From: Virgibacillus_P tibetensis
GTDB taxonomy: Bacteria > Bacillota > Bacilli > Bacillales > Amphibacillaceae
Assembly: GCF_036026595.1 (NCBI RefSeq)
Contig: NZ_JARZFX010000013.1
Location: 14,882 to 78,881, forward strand
Length of the DNA: 64,000 bases
Reading direction: 5' to 3'
The translations under genes and the position numbers were made by a program. Below, in pieces: positions 1 through 8,817 of this stretch. The notes under the pieces were generated by a model. It saw nothing but the letters and a program-made list of their open reading frames with translations. It was not told the origin of the DNA and did no database searches. How positions within the stretch are numbered: the stretch's first letter is position 1; each line of letters begins with the position of its first letter.

Positions 1-828
1 GCGGATTATCTTCCATAACACTCCGTGCTTTGGTGAGAATATAAACGCTATCAGGAATAATGCTGTGGCAGCTAAAACAATTGTAGCTCCTGATGCCAGG
101 TTAGCTTTAAAACTTACATAGAGTCCCAGTACTGCTGAAAGACTTCCGAAACCTGCTGAGAGAAATATCATGGTATATAGACGATTTGTAAGTAAATAAG
201 CGGTAGATGCTGGCGTAATTAACATTGCTACTACTAGAATAATTCCTACAGTTTGTAAAGAAGCTACAGTTACCATAGTTAATAAGGTCATCAGGAAATA
301 ATGAATTAGCTTATTGGGTAAACCATAGGCCTGTGCCATCGTAGGGTCGAAGGATGTTACTAACAACTCCTTATAAAAGAAGTAAACGCAAGCGAGCACG
401 ATAACTCCAATAATTAGAGTCATTATCATATCAGATGACCGCACCGCCAATACATTTCCAAATAAAATATGGTATAAATCCGTACTGCTTTTCAACAGGG
501 TGATTAAGATAATTCCAAGTGCAAATGCTGCTGTGAACATAATACCTATAGAAGAGTCGTTCTTTATTCGGCTATTTTGTGAGATATATCCAATACCAAT
601 AGCTGTTAGGACACCTGTAAAAACAGCACCAAAGAAAAAGTTTATCCCTAGAAAATACGAGACTGCAACACCTGGTAAAACTGCATGGGATATAGCATCA
701 CCCATTAGAGCCATTCCTCTTAAGACAATAAAACATCCAATTACCCCACAAATAATACCAACCATGATTGATGTGGTAAGTGCTTTTTGTAAAAATTCGT
801 AATGCATGAGCGCTTCTATAAAATTCAT
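1..828 (-). CDS. Metal ABC transporter permease, manganese/zinc ABC-3 family (partial)
   Basis: This is the membrane subunit of an ABC importer for Mn(II) or Zn(II), working with the ATPase encoded just upstream. The frame is open from the ATG at 826-828 to the window edge, giving 276 codons without a stop, so the gene is cut at its C-terminus. The translation is almost wholly hydrophobic, with several membrane spans. It carries family hallmarks: an early GCFIVLRGMALMGDAISH segment and a late FSPKHGVLWK segment. The start overlaps the ATPase stop as ATGA, which indicates translational coupling. The ATPase partner looks manganese-type, but specificity cannot be settled from the permease. A binding-protein gene would be expected beyond the window. 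Confidence 0.9.
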   Translation of the reverse strand, partial: MNFIEALMHYEFLQKALTTSIMVGIICGVIGCFIVLRGMALMGDAISHAVLPGVAVSYFLGINFFFGAVFTGVLTAIGIGYISQNSRIKNDSSIGIMFTAAFALGIILITLLKSSTDLYHILFGNVLAVRSSDMIMTLIIGVIVLACVYFFYKELLVTSFDPTMAQAYGLPNKLIHYFLMTLLTMVTVASLQTVGIILVVAMLITPASTAYLLTNRLYTMIFLSAGFGSLSAVLGLYVSFKANLASGATIVLAATALFLIAFIFSPKHGVLWKIIR

Positions 829-1568
829 GATTGCACCAGCAATTCTTTCAGGAAGGAAAGTTCTCCTTGATATGCACGAGCAATCGTTTCAGGGTGCATC
901 ACCACATCTACATTTCCGAACTCAATTAGAACCTGATTTATCAATATTAATTGCTGAAAATAATCTTTTGCTTTACTTAGATCATGATGAACAACTAAAA
1001 TGGTTTTTCCTTGATCACGCAGTTCCTTTAAAATAGTAATAATTGTTTCTTCACTGCTTATATCAATACCTACAAATGGCTCATCAAGAAAAAACACTTC
1101 TGCATCTTGTGCTAATGCCCGTGCCAGAAACACACGTTGCTGCTGACCTCCTGATAATTCTCCTATTTGCTTATCTTTAAATTCAAGCATATCAACCTTC
1201 TCAAGACAATCTAAAGCAATTTCTTTATCTTCTTTTTTTGGTTTTCGAAACACACCTAACCTTGGATATCTTCCAATTAATACTGTGTCCAGCACGGAAA
1301 TAGGAAAATCCCAATCAATATTATTCCTTTGGGGAACGTAAGCAATATCCTTTTTCACGTGTTGCATGCTTTTATTTAAGATTTCAATGTGCCCTTTATC
1401 CTTTGGTATCAACCCTAGTACTGCTTTAAGCAATGTTGATTTCCCCGCACCGTTAGGTCCTATTATTCCTACTAGACTACCAGGCTGAATGGAGAAGGTG
1501 ACATCCTTCACAGCATCTTTTCCATAGTAGGACACATTTAAATTCTCTACAGCTATCGAATTACTCAT
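825..1568 (-). CDS. mntB: Manganese-type ABC transporter ATP-binding protein
   Basis: This cytoplasmic ATPase energises the metal importer. It shows Walker A (GPNGAGKST), the ABC signature (LSGGQQQR), Walker B (FFLDEP) and the H-loop (VVHHDLS). The segment YVPQRNNIDWDFP is typical of MntB/SitB-type ATPases and favours manganese. I start it at the ATG at 1568, 247 aa, because AAGAAGGG lies seven bases upstream; the in-frame ATG two codons earlier directly abuts that site. It is the first gene of its operon, so the order is ATPase then permease. The upstream region has a near-consensus promoter and a palindrome that could bind a metalloregulator. Confidence 0.88.
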   Translation of the reverse strand: MSNSIAVENLNVSYYGKDAVKDVTFSIQPGSLVGIIGPNGAGKSTLLKAVLGLIPKDKGHIEILNKSMQHVKKDIAYVPQRNNIDWDFPISVLDTVLIGRYPRLGVFRKPKKEDKEIALDCLEKVDMLEFKDKQIGELSGGQQQRVFLARALAQDAEVFFLDEPFVGIDISSEETIITILKELRDQGKTILVVHHDLSKAKDYFQQLILINQVLIEFGNVDVVMHPETIARAYQGELSFLKELLVQS

Positions 1569-1661
1569 AGTCATCCCTTCTTCCTGTTTTTTTATAAACT
1601 TACTATTAGTTACCTTATTTTATTTTTCTCCGTCCAATTAATTGTCTGTTAGCTAATGTTT

Positions 1662-1690
1662 AGTATAAGCAACAAATAATTCACTGTCAA
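1662..1690 (-). promoter_or_regulatory. SigmaA promoter of the metal ABC operon
   Basis: On the minus strand, TTGACA (1685-1690) and TATACT (1662-1667) are separated by 17 bp, close to the ideal housekeeping promoter. It lies about 95 bp upstream of the ATPase start, and no other gene lies between. Confidence 0.75.
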
Positions 1691-1703
1691 CAATAAAGTT
1701 GAC
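1686..1703. promoter_or_regulatory. Perfect palindrome over the -35 of the metal ABC promoter, candidate operator
   Basis: GTCAAC and GTTGAC are perfect inverted arms separated by six bases, and they overlap the -35 hexamer. The minus strand just upstream also reads TTTTGCCCTCAGTCAAC, which partly resembles an MntR box (TTTGCC-type). The position fits repression by a metalloregulator, but the identity of the regulator is inference. Confidence 0.4.
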
Positions 1704-1825
1704 TGAGGGCAAAACTAATATAGTCAGATTATATGCAATGAACGACTAAATGATGACTCTTTTACTAAAAAACTGTTATAGAATAAGCCGGCACTCAAAA
1801 CAGGTACTTACATAATTGAACCCAC

Positions 1826-1855
1826 AAAAAAACTGACCAGTTCTGAACTGATCAG
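1826..1855 (-). terminator. Intrinsic terminator after rnr
   Basis: On the minus strand, a 10-bp stem with one wobble pair (CTGATCAGTT/AACTGGTCAG) is followed by seven T residues, 28 bp past the rnr stop codon. It closes the est-rnr transcript before the metal ABC promoter. Confidence 0.8.
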
Positions 1856-1882
1856 CGAAACCTTTACTGTTTATCAAGTAGT

Positions 1883-4048
1883 TTATTTATTCGATCCTTT
1901 TTTTCTTTTCTTCTTTTTCTTTGGTTTCTCCGTACGAACCATTTCAAAATCCACAGCTCGTTCATCTGTGTTCACACTTACTACTTTAACTTGTACCTCA
2001 TCACCAATCCGGTAAACATTAGCAGTTCGCTCACCTATCATGGCGTGACTTCGTTGATCGTAATGATAATAATCATCTGTTAAATAGCTGACGTGTACGA
2101 GACCTTCTATTGTGTTTTCTAATTCTACAAAAAGACCAAAGTTTGTTACCGAGCTTATCACACCAGTATACGATTCACCAATTTTATCCTGCATAAATTC
2201 TGCTTTTTTCAGATCATCCGTTTCACGTTCCGCATCTACAGCAGTACGTTCCTTATCGGAAGTATGACGGGCAATTTCCGGCATTCTATCTTTCCACTGA
2301 TCAGTCGTTTTTTTATCCAGCTTCTTATCTATCAAGTAAGTTCGGATTAAACGATGGACTATTAGATCAGGGTAACGACGTATAGGTGATGTAAAATGTG
2401 TATAAAATTCAGTTGCAAGGCCAAAATGTCCCACACTTTGAGGGTCATATTTTGCCTGCTTCATTGAACGAAGCATTAACTTAGAGACAATCATTTCTTC
2501 CGGCTTGCCTTGTACTTCCTCTATAACTTTTTGTAATGTTTGAGGATGAATTTCATTGGCAGTACCTTTAACTGCATAACCCAGTCCTGCCAGGAATTCG
2601 AAAAAGCTCTCCAGCTTCCCATGGTCTGGGTCTTCATGGATACGATGGATAAACGGAACATCCATCCAATGGAAATGCTCTGCAATAGTTTCATTAGCTG
2701 CAAGCATAAACTCTTCAATTAACCTTTCAGCTATGGAACGTTCACGCAAGACGACATCTGTTGGCTTACCACTGTCATCAACCAGAACTTGTGCTTCTTT
2801 AAAATCAAAGTCTATTGCACCTCGCCCCATGCGCTTCGTACGTAAAATAGAAGCCAACTTTTCCATTTGTTCAAACATAGGCACCAAGGAGCTATACTTG
2901 TCTCTTAGTGTCTCATCTTTATCAGCCAGAATCTTATTTACGTCATGATAAGTCATTCGTTCGGTAGTTTTGATAACACTTTGAAAGATTTCATGATTTA
3001 CAACCTGTCCTGAGGATGTGATTTCCATCTCACAACCTAATGTTAATCTGTCAACATTAGGGTTTAAGGAACATATGCCATTTGATAGGCGGTGTGGAAT
3101 CATTGGAATTACCCGATCAACCAAATATACGCTTGTCCCACGTTCAAAAGCCTCTTTATCTATCGGCGAGCCTTCTTCCGCATAATAACTCACATCAGCA
3201 ATATAAACCCCAAGCTTATAGTTTCCATTGTCCAGCTTCTTTACTGTTACTGCATCATCCAGATCTTTTGCATCTGCTCCGTCAATTGTGACAATGATTT
3301 CATCACGTAAATCCCGGCGTTCCTCTAATTCTTCTTTCGAAATGGTCTCTGGGGTATTAGCAGCCTGGTCCAGGACCTCATCTGGAAAGTCTATTTGTAT
3401 TCCATGCTTGTGAATAATTGAAATTATATCAATTCCTGGGTCATTTTTATGTCCTAGTATATGAATAATTTCTCCTTCAGCACTCTTACCAGGTTCCGGA
3501 TATTTTGTTATGTGAGCAATAACTTTATGCCCACTTACTGCACCATTTGTCATGCTTTTAGGAATGAATATGTCATTTGGAATTCGTTTATCATCTGCGA
3601 TCACAAAACCAAATGAACGATTATTTTCAAATGTGCCCACTACTTGCATTGTTGCTCTTTCTAAGATACGGATAACGGTTCCTTCTGGCCTATTTCCGTC
3701 AGCATCCTTCTTCTCTAAACGGACGAGGACTCTATCCTTGTTCATTGCTGAAGCAAGATCAGAATGATGTATATACACATCCTTTTGATCTTCATCATCT
3801 GGGATTAAAAATGCAAATCCTTTTGCATGCATTTGTATTCTTCCGCGAACAAGGTTCATTTTTTCAGGTAAACCAAATCTATTCTTCCGTGTACGGACTA
3901 ATTCTCCCTCATCCTCTAACTCATTCAGAGCTTTTACTAGCTCTTTGAATTCTAATGCATCGTCTATATCCAAGACTTCCTCAAGTTCTTCAACTGATAA
4001 TGGCTTTTTTCCATTTTCTTTAAAATAATTGCGTATTCTGTCTTTCAT
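1883..4048 (-). CDS. rnr: Ribonuclease R
   Basis: This is a processive 3'-5' exoribonuclease that degrades structured RNA and, with SmpB-tmRNA, defective mRNA. The order is an N-terminal winged-helix/cold-shock region, the RNB catalytic domain with the acidic cluster DGADAKDLDDAV near residue 265, an S1 domain near residues 620-700 (IGESYTGVISSVTNFGLFVEL) and a lysine-rich tail (KPKKKKKRKK). The length is 721 aa from the ATG at 4048, which has the site AAGAAGGTGAGCG directly upstream; the longer frame to 4081 has no such site. It sits 49 bp downstream of est. In B. subtilis smpB follows rnr, whereas here a terminator and the metal ABC operon follow. Confidence 0.95.
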   Translation of the reverse strand: MKDRIRNYFKENGKKPLSVEELEEVLDIDDALEFKELVKALNELEDEGELVRTRKNRFGLPEKMNLVRGRIQMHAKGFAFLIPDDEDQKDVYIHHSDLASAMNKDRVLVRLEKKDADGNRPEGTVIRILERATMQVVGTFENNRSFGFVIADDKRIPNDIFIPKSMTNGAVSGHKVIAHITKYPEPGKSAEGEIIHILGHKNDPGIDIISIIHKHGIQIDFPDEVLDQAANTPETISKEELEERRDLRDEIIVTIDGADAKDLDDAVTVKKLDNGNYKLGVYIADVSYYAEEGSPIDKEAFERGTSVYLVDRVIPMIPHRLSNGICSLNPNVDRLTLGCEMEITSSGQVVNHEIFQSVIKTTERMTYHDVNKILADKDETLRDKYSSLVPMFEQMEKLASILRTKRMGRGAIDFDFKEAQVLVDDSGKPTDVVLRERSIAERLIEEFMLAANETIAEHFHWMDVPFIHRIHEDPDHGKLESFFEFLAGLGYAVKGTANEIHPQTLQKVIEEVQGKPEEMIVSKLMLRSMKQAKYDPQSVGHFGLATEFYTHFTSPIRRYPDLIVHRLIRTYLIDKKLDKKTTDQWKDRMPEIARHTSDKERTAVDAERETDDLKKAEFMQDKIGESYTGVISSVTNFGLFVELENTIEGLVHVSYLTDDYYHYDQRSHAMIGERTANVYRIGDEVQVKVVSVNTDERAVDFEMVRTEKPKKKKKRKKGSNK

Positions 4049-4097
4049 TCGCTCACCTTCTTTCCTAGTTATTGTTAACATTTTTCCCTAAATATAA

Positions 4098-4844
4098 TCA
4101 TTCTTTCCATTCTAATGTTTCTAAGAATTGATAAATATCTTCAAACAACTGCTCTTTTTCCTTATCCACCGTAATAACATGCCCTGATTTCTCATACCAT
4201 TTAATTGTTTTCTTTTCCGCTTCTACATTCGTATAAATGTAATCAGCACTTTCTGTATTAATCATCTCATCCTTGCGCGCCTGCACAACCATAGTTGGAG
4301 TGTAAATTGTATCGATTTCTTTCTTTACACTCGTAATAAATGAACCTAGCTGCTTAAAGACATCGGTAGACTCTTTCATGAGTTTGTCTAATTCATCTTT
4401 AATGGTTGCTTCATCTTTTCCTTCTAATTGCTTATATTCTTTTGAAAAAAATTTAAACCCCTTTGTCAACTGGGTTTCATTATCAAAAAACATCGGTGCA
4501 CACATTGTAATAATTGCTTTTACTTTCTCAGTATAGGCAAGTTTCAACCCTAATACACCACCAAGTGATAGACCAGCCACTGCGACTTCTTCATAGCCGA
4601 GATCTATTAAATGCTGATACCCTTTTTGAACATCCTCCCACCATTGATTTGGATTTGACTGAAGCAATTCTTCCGGTGGCACACCATGCCCGCGGTATAT
4701 TGGCGCATGACTCGTATATCCTTTTTTCTCCAAAGATCTTCCAAGCATTCGAACATCTGCAGAATGACCTGTAAACCCATGTAATAATAATACCGCACGT
4801 GGTCCTGCTTCAAACGTAAAAGGTTGAGGTTGTTTTACTTTCAT
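4098..4844 (-). CDS. est: Carboxylesterase (Est30/YvaK family)
   Basis: This is a cytoplasmic alpha/beta-hydrolase that cleaves short-chain carboxyl esters. The nucleophile is Ser93 in GLSLGG, the HGFTG oxyanion segment is near residue 22, and the catalytic His lies in GHVITVD near the C-terminus. The length, 248 aa, matches the family. I chose the ATG at 4844 (MKVKQPQPFTF), which matches the conserved N-terminus of YvaK and has AAAGGAG upstream, over the longer frame to 4913. It lies between secG and rnr, as in B. subtilis. The physiological substrate is unknown. Confidence 0.92.
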   Translation of the reverse strand: MKVKQPQPFTFEAGPRAVLLLHGFTGHSADVRMLGRSLEKKGYTSHAPIYRGHGVPPEELLQSNPNQWWEDVQKGYQHLIDLGYEEVAVAGLSLGGVLGLKLAYTEKVKAIITMCAPMFFDNETQLTKGFKFFSKEYKQLEGKDEATIKDELDKLMKESTDVFKQLGSFITSVKKEIDTIYTPTMVVQARKDEMINTESADYIYTNVEAEKKTIKWYEKSGHVITVDKEKEQLFEDIYQFLETLEWKE

Positions 4845-5001
4845 ATAAGCTGCATCTCCTTTATCTTTCCTTATTATTACTTTACCCTTTATGTATAATT
4901 GTACAACATTCATGTTACCGTTAATACGAAATAGGTGTAAACCATGCCTTAAATTGCTAAACCTCTATTTAAGGTATACTCTTACCCACTTCGCAAAAAT
5001 T

Positions 5002-5033
5002 AAAAACCCTTAACACTAATTGTGATAAGGGTT
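5002..5033 (-). terminator. Intrinsic terminator after secG
   Basis: AACCCTTA pairs with TAAGGGTT, with extra CAC/GTG pairing inside, and a T-rich tract follows on the minus strand. It sits 6 bp past the secG stop and separates secG from est-rnr. Confidence 0.75.
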
Positions 5034-5038
5034 CTTTT

Positions 5039-5269
5039 CTATTGGAAAACATATGCACTTAGAAAAGCTAACACAAAAAACAAAGCTCCTGTAACAATTG
5101 TTCCACGGTGAAGGATTAAATCTAAGCCTCTTGCTTTTTGTTTACCGAATAGTTGTTCTGCTCCACCGGAAATCGCTCCAGACAGACCTTCACTTTTACC
5201 TGATTGCAGAAGCACGAGAACAATCATAATAATTGCATTGATTACTAATAATACGTTTACTATAGCCAT
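5039..5269 (-). CDS. secG: Preprotein translocase subunit SecG
   Basis: This is the small accessory subunit of the SecYEG protein-export channel. It has two membrane spans joined by the conserved loop SGAISGGAEQLFGKQKARG. At 76 aa from the ATG at 5269 it is exactly the B. subtilis length; AGGAGG lies 12-13 bases upstream. An out-of-frame ATG sits between that site and the start. The order secG-est-rnr is the standard Bacillus arrangement. Confidence 0.95.
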   Translation of the reverse strand: MAIVNVLLVINAIIMIVLVLLQSGKSEGLSGAISGGAEQLFGKQKARGLDLILHRGTIVTGALFFVLAFLSAYVFQ

Positions 5270-5391
5270 GTCACCATGACACCTCCTGAACTTGAAAAGC
5301 GTAAGCACCTAATTCAGACGCTTAGCCAAACAACACAAATACCTATTCATTACTTTAGCATAAAATCGTTTTACATAGCAAGATATTTCGT

Positions 5392-5427
5392 AATTAATTG
5401 GACGTTTCATCCAATTAATTTTATTAT
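5392..5427 (+). promoter_or_regulatory. Promoter with an 11-bp palindrome upstream of the hydrolase
   Basis: AATTAATTGGA and TCCAATTAATT (5392-5402 and 5410-5420) form a perfect inverted repeat with a 7-base loop. It covers a possible promoter, TTGGAC (5398-5403) and TATTAT (5422-5427) with an 18-bp spacer. The downstream hydrolase starts 41 bp later. Operator function is inferred from position only. Confidence 0.4.
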
Positions 5428-5468
5428 ATAGATAGGAAGACAATATTTTTAAGAAATGAGATGATATA

Positions 5469-6380
5469 TTGGAAAGTACCTTTTGGTTAAAAGTGGAAGA
5501 CGATGTCGAAGTTTATATAAAAAAATGGTATTCCTCAATAGATAAACCAAAAGCAGTCGTTCAATTATCCCATGGAATGGCAGAGCATATTCAACGTTAT
5601 GGAGAGTTTGCCAATTACCTCGTTAAACAAGACATTTTTGTATATGGAAATGACCATCGCGGTCATGGTAAAACCGGAGAACAACAAGGATTATTAGGCT
5701 ATTTTTCTCAAGATAACGGTTTCGCCAAAACGACAAATGATTTACATGTTATTACAAAGCGCATCAAACAGGACCACCCTTCCACCCCGATATTTCTTAT
5801 AGGTCACAGTATGGGCTCATTTTTAGCAAGAAGTTATATACAACAATATAGTGAGTTGATAAATGGCGCAATCCTCTCTGGAACTGGATACTTCCCACTA
5901 TTAAAAACCAAAGCTGGCAAGTATTTAGCAGGGATGCTGCCACCAAAAGAAGAATCTAAACTAATGAATTCTTTAGCTTTTGGTAACTATAATAAAAAAA
6001 TAAAGCATAAAAACACGGGATTTGACTGGTTATCCCGCGAGGAAAAAGCCGTACAAAAATATAATGATGATCCTCAGACCGGATTCATTCCTACTGCCCG
6101 TTTTTTCTATGATTTAATGAGTGGACTAGGAATCATCCAAGATGACAAATTAAATAAAGATATTCGAAAAAATCTCCCTCTCCTGTTACTAAGCGGAGAT
6201 GCCGACCCTGTTGGTGATTATGCAAAAGGCATCTGGAAAACTGCCCATTTATATGAGAAAGCAGGCCTTGAGAAAGTGACTACTATGCTATTTACAGAAG
6301 GCAGACATGAGTTATTGCATGAATTAAATAAAGAGGAAGTTTATCGGGCTATTCATGATTGGATGGAGCGTCAAATATAA
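5469..6380 (+). CDS. Alpha/beta hydrolase, lysophospholipase/monoglyceride lipase-like (serine aminopeptidase S33 fold)
   Basis: This is a predicted cytoplasmic lipid esterase. The nucleophile elbow is GHSMGS with Ser114. The conserved HG motif lies near residue 35 (QLSHGMAEH) and NDHRGHGKT near residue 61. The likely acid is in LLSGDADPVG and the catalytic His in EGRHELLHE near residue 280. The length of 303 aa is normal for the YtpA/lysophospholipase group. The start is TTG at 5469; no in-frame ATG precedes the conserved region. It is divergent from secG and may be transcribed on its own. Substrate assignment (lysolipid or monoacylglycerol) rests on family resemblance. Confidence 0.85.
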   Translation: MESTFWLKVEDDVEVYIKKWYSSIDKPKAVVQLSHGMAEHIQRYGEFANYLVKQDIFVYGNDHRGHGKTGEQQGLLGYFSQDNGFAKTTNDLHVITKRIKQDHPSTPIFLIGHSMGSFLARSYIQQYSELINGAILSGTGYFPLLKTKAGKYLAGMLPPKEESKLMNSLAFGNYNKKIKHKNTGFDWLSREEKAVQKYNDDPQTGFIPTARFFYDLMSGLGIIQDDKLNKDIRKNLPLLLLSGDADPVGDYAKGIWKTAHLYEKAGLEKVTTMLFTEGRHELLHELNKEEVYRAIHDWMERQI

Positions 6381-6406
6381 TAATATGTTTTATAGGACGT
6401 GATTGC

Positions 6407-6435
6407 TTGAATCCACTAATAGAACAGTTTAAAAT
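6407..6435 (+). promoter_or_regulatory. Possible SigmaA promoter of ptsI
   Basis: TTGAAT and TAAAAT are separated by 17 bp, 45 bp upstream of the ptsI start, which itself has the site AGAAGGG. Confidence 0.5.
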
Positions 6436-6479
6436 AGAGTAGTAAAGTGTAGATTTAAAGAAGGGTTGGAAAATCAAAC

Positions 6480-8192
6480 ATGAAAAACATTCAAGGAATT
6501 GCAGCATCGCCGGGTATCGCAATTGCGAAGGTATACCAACTAGAAACTCCTGACTTAAGCTTTGAAAAAAATGTAATTGATAATCCACAAGAGGAAATAG
6601 ATCGGCTGGATAAAGCATTAGAGGTTACTAAAATGGAGCTTGAACAAATCAGAGCTCATACGAAGAAGGAAATCGATGATGAGCACGCAGAAATCTTCTC
6701 TGCTCACTTACTAGTTCTAAGTGACCCAGAACTAATTAATCCAATTAAAGATAAAATTTCTTCTCATAATGCAGCAGCAGAGGTTGCTTTAGATGAAACA
6801 GCTACTATGTTTATCGATATGTTTAAAACGATGGATAATGAATATATGCGTGAGCGGGCTGCTGATATTCAAGATGTAACAAAGCGATTAATGGCTCATT
6901 TGCTTGGAGTCACTTTTCCGGATCCGGCATTAATTAACGAAGAGGTTATCGTAATTGCTGATGACTTAACCCCTTCTGATACAGCACAACTGAACCGCCA
7001 ATTTGTAAAAGGTTTCGCAACGGATATTGGTGGACGTACTTCTCACTCAGCTATAATGGCACGATCTCTAGAAATCCCCGCTGTCGTTGGAACGAAAAAT
7101 ATTACGGAGGCAGTTTCCCATAACGATATCTTAATTGTTGATGGAAATGAGGGAACAATTATTATTAATCCTTCCGAAGAAGAGCTGACAGCTTATATAG
7201 GAAAACAGAAATTGTTTGCTGAACAACAAGAAGAATGGGCGAAATTAAAGAATGAGCCTACTTTTTCAAAAGATGGCGAGCAGGTTGAGTTAGCAGCAAA
7301 TATCGGAACTCCTGAGGATGTCAGTGGTGTGTTAAATAACGGTGGAGAAGGTATAGGTCTCTATCGAACTGAATTCTTATATATGGGAAAAAAACAATTA
7401 CCGACAGAAGATGAACAGTATAATGCCTATAAATCGGTTCTCGAGCAAATGGGCGATAAACCGGTTGTAGTCCGTACATTGGACATTGGTGGGGACAAGG
7501 AATTGGAATATCTAGATTTACCAAAGGAACTGAACCCATTCTTGGGATTCCGTGCAATACGCTTCTGCCTGGAGAACGAAGATGTCTTTAGACCCCAACT
7601 GCGAGCTCTTCTTCGTGCGAGCGTTCATGGCAATTTGAAAATTATGTACCCAATGATTGCAACGCTGGAAGAGTTTCGTCAAGCTAAAGCTATTTTAGTA
7701 GACGAAAAGGAAAGCTTACTGAGCGAAGGTGTAAAAGTTTCTTCTACTATCGAAGTCGGGATCATGGTAGAAATTCCTTCGACTGCAGTCATAGCTAAGC
7801 AGTTTGCAAAAGAGGTCGACTTCTTCAGTATTGGAACGAATGACTTAATTCAATATACCATGGCTGCAGATCGTATGAATGAACGTGTTTCTTATTTGTA
7901 CCAGCCTTATCATCCAGCAATACTCAATTTGGTAAACACTGTCATCGAAGCTGCACACAATGAAGGTAAGTGGGTTGGCATGTGTGGCGAAATGGCTGGA
8001 GATCCAATAGCGATCCCCTTACTGCTCGGCCTTGGACTTGATGAGTTCAGCATGAGTGCAACTTCTATCTTACCTGCACGTACACAGATACGGGACCTTT
8101 CCAAGAAAGATATTGCTTCTTATAAAGATAAGATACTATCTATGGGAACTGCAGATGAAGTTGTTGAGTTTATCAAAAAGAAAACAGATTAA
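6480..8192 (+). CDS. ptsI: PTS enzyme I (phosphoenolpyruvate-protein phosphotransferase)
   Basis: Enzyme I transfers phosphate from PEP to HPr, the first step of sugar uptake by the phosphotransferase system. The phosphorylated residue is His189 in GGRTSHSAIM. The N-terminal HPr-binding helical domain spans about residues 1-145, and the C-terminal PEP-binding barrel carries YRTEFLYM and the late segment VGMCGEMAGD with the catalytic Cys. At 570 aa it is full length. Unusually, ptsH is not upstream: the preceding gene is a hydrolase and the following gene is on the opposite strand. Monocistronic transcription is suggested by a promoter-like sequence upstream and a strong terminator downstream. 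Confidence 0.96.
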   Translation: MKNIQGIAASPGIAIAKVYQLETPDLSFEKNVIDNPQEEIDRLDKALEVTKMELEQIRAHTKKEIDDEHAEIFSAHLLVLSDPELINPIKDKISSHNAAAEVALDETATMFIDMFKTMDNEYMRERAADIQDVTKRLMAHLLGVTFPDPALINEEVIVIADDLTPSDTAQLNRQFVKGFATDIGGRTSHSAIMARSLEIPAVVGTKNITEAVSHNDILIVDGNEGTIIINPSEEELTAYIGKQKLFAEQQEEWAKLKNEPTFSKDGEQVELAANIGTPEDVSGVLNNGGEGIGLYRTEFLYMGKKQLPTEDEQYNAYKSVLEQMGDKPVVVRTLDIGGDKELEYLDLPKELNPFLGFRAIRFCLENEDVFRPQLRALLRASVHGNLKIMYPMIATLEEFRQAKAILVDEKESLLSEGVKVSSTIEVGIMVEIPSTAVIAKQFAKEVDFFSIGTNDLIQYTMAADRMNERVSYLYQPYHPAILNLVNTVIEAAHNEGKWVGMCGEMAGDPIAIPLLLGLGLDEFSMSATSILPARTQIRDLSKKDIASYKDKILSMGTADEVVEFIKKKTD

Positions 8193-8201
8193 TGAAGAAT
8201 A

Positions 8202-8236
8202 GCGGCAGGACCCAAATAGGGCCCTGCCGCTTTTTT
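8202..8236 (+). terminator. Intrinsic terminator of ptsI
   Basis: GCGGCAGGACCC and GGGCCCTGCCGC pair with one mismatch, followed by six T residues, 9 bp past the ptsI stop. Confidence 0.85.
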
Positions 8237-8298
8237 ATGGATTATATCGTCTCCTGAGTTGTGGCTTCTCCTGTCACTTTCAGGTCAGGGGAGTATTC

Positions 8299-8817
8299 TC
8301 AATCAGTTATAATCTCGAGCTTGTCCTGAATGGGGGACCGCCCTTTATCTTTTGGGACACGATCTGGATAACCTAGTTGCATAACCGCAGCAATTTTCAC
8401 TTTTTCATTGTTCAATCCAATGTCTTTCAGAAACTGCGGATCATGCATGTATGGGGTTATCGTCCACAACATTCCTACTCCATGCTCCCAGCCAGCTAAC
8501 TGTACATTTTGAATGAAAGCACATACGGAAGCATATTCCTCTTCGTACCGAATAAGATCTTCTTTCTTTTCAAAATATATTACTGCATGATGTGGAATCT
8601 CCAATAGAAATTTTTTCATAGAATCATTCATTTTTACCGACTTAGGACTTCCATCCATTTTGAGCATTCCAATTCGCTGGTAACTTGCTAAAATTGCATC
8701 TACAAAAGCTGTTTTCCCCCCTTCCTGATAGATTTTAATTTTCCATGGCTCTGTCATGTAATGTGTTGGAGCGTATGAGCCATATGTAAAGATTTCTTCT
8801 AACAGTTCAGTATTCAC
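8299..8817 (-). CDS. Nitroreductase family protein; true N-terminus lies further upstream
   Basis: This is an FMN-dependent oxidoreductase of the nitroreductase fold. The first ordinary start, GTG at 8817, gives 172 aa (YGSYAPTHY near residue 13, a C-terminal LGYPD). The frame stays open upstream to 8889, and codons 8880-8818 encode FINILNTIRERRSIHTFKDQ, which contains the RRSIxxF phosphate-binding motif that opens nitroreductases. The GTG start therefore removes part of the cofactor site. There is no ATG, GTG or TTG in the extra stretch. A paired ATG at 8896/8893 is one frame off across a G6 tract, which could also act as the ribosome-binding site for an ATC start at 8877. The gene may be frameshifted, use a non-canonical start, or contain a sequence error. 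Confidence 0.75.
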   Translation of the reverse strand: MNTELLEEIFTYGSYAPTHYMTEPWKIKIYQEGGKTAFVDAILASYQRIGMLKMDGSPKSVKMNDSMKKFLLEIPHHAVIYFEKKEDLIRYEEEYASVCAFIQNVQLAGWEHGVGMLWTITPYMHDPQFLKDIGLNNEKVKIAAVMQLGYPDRVPKDKGRSPIQDKLEIITD

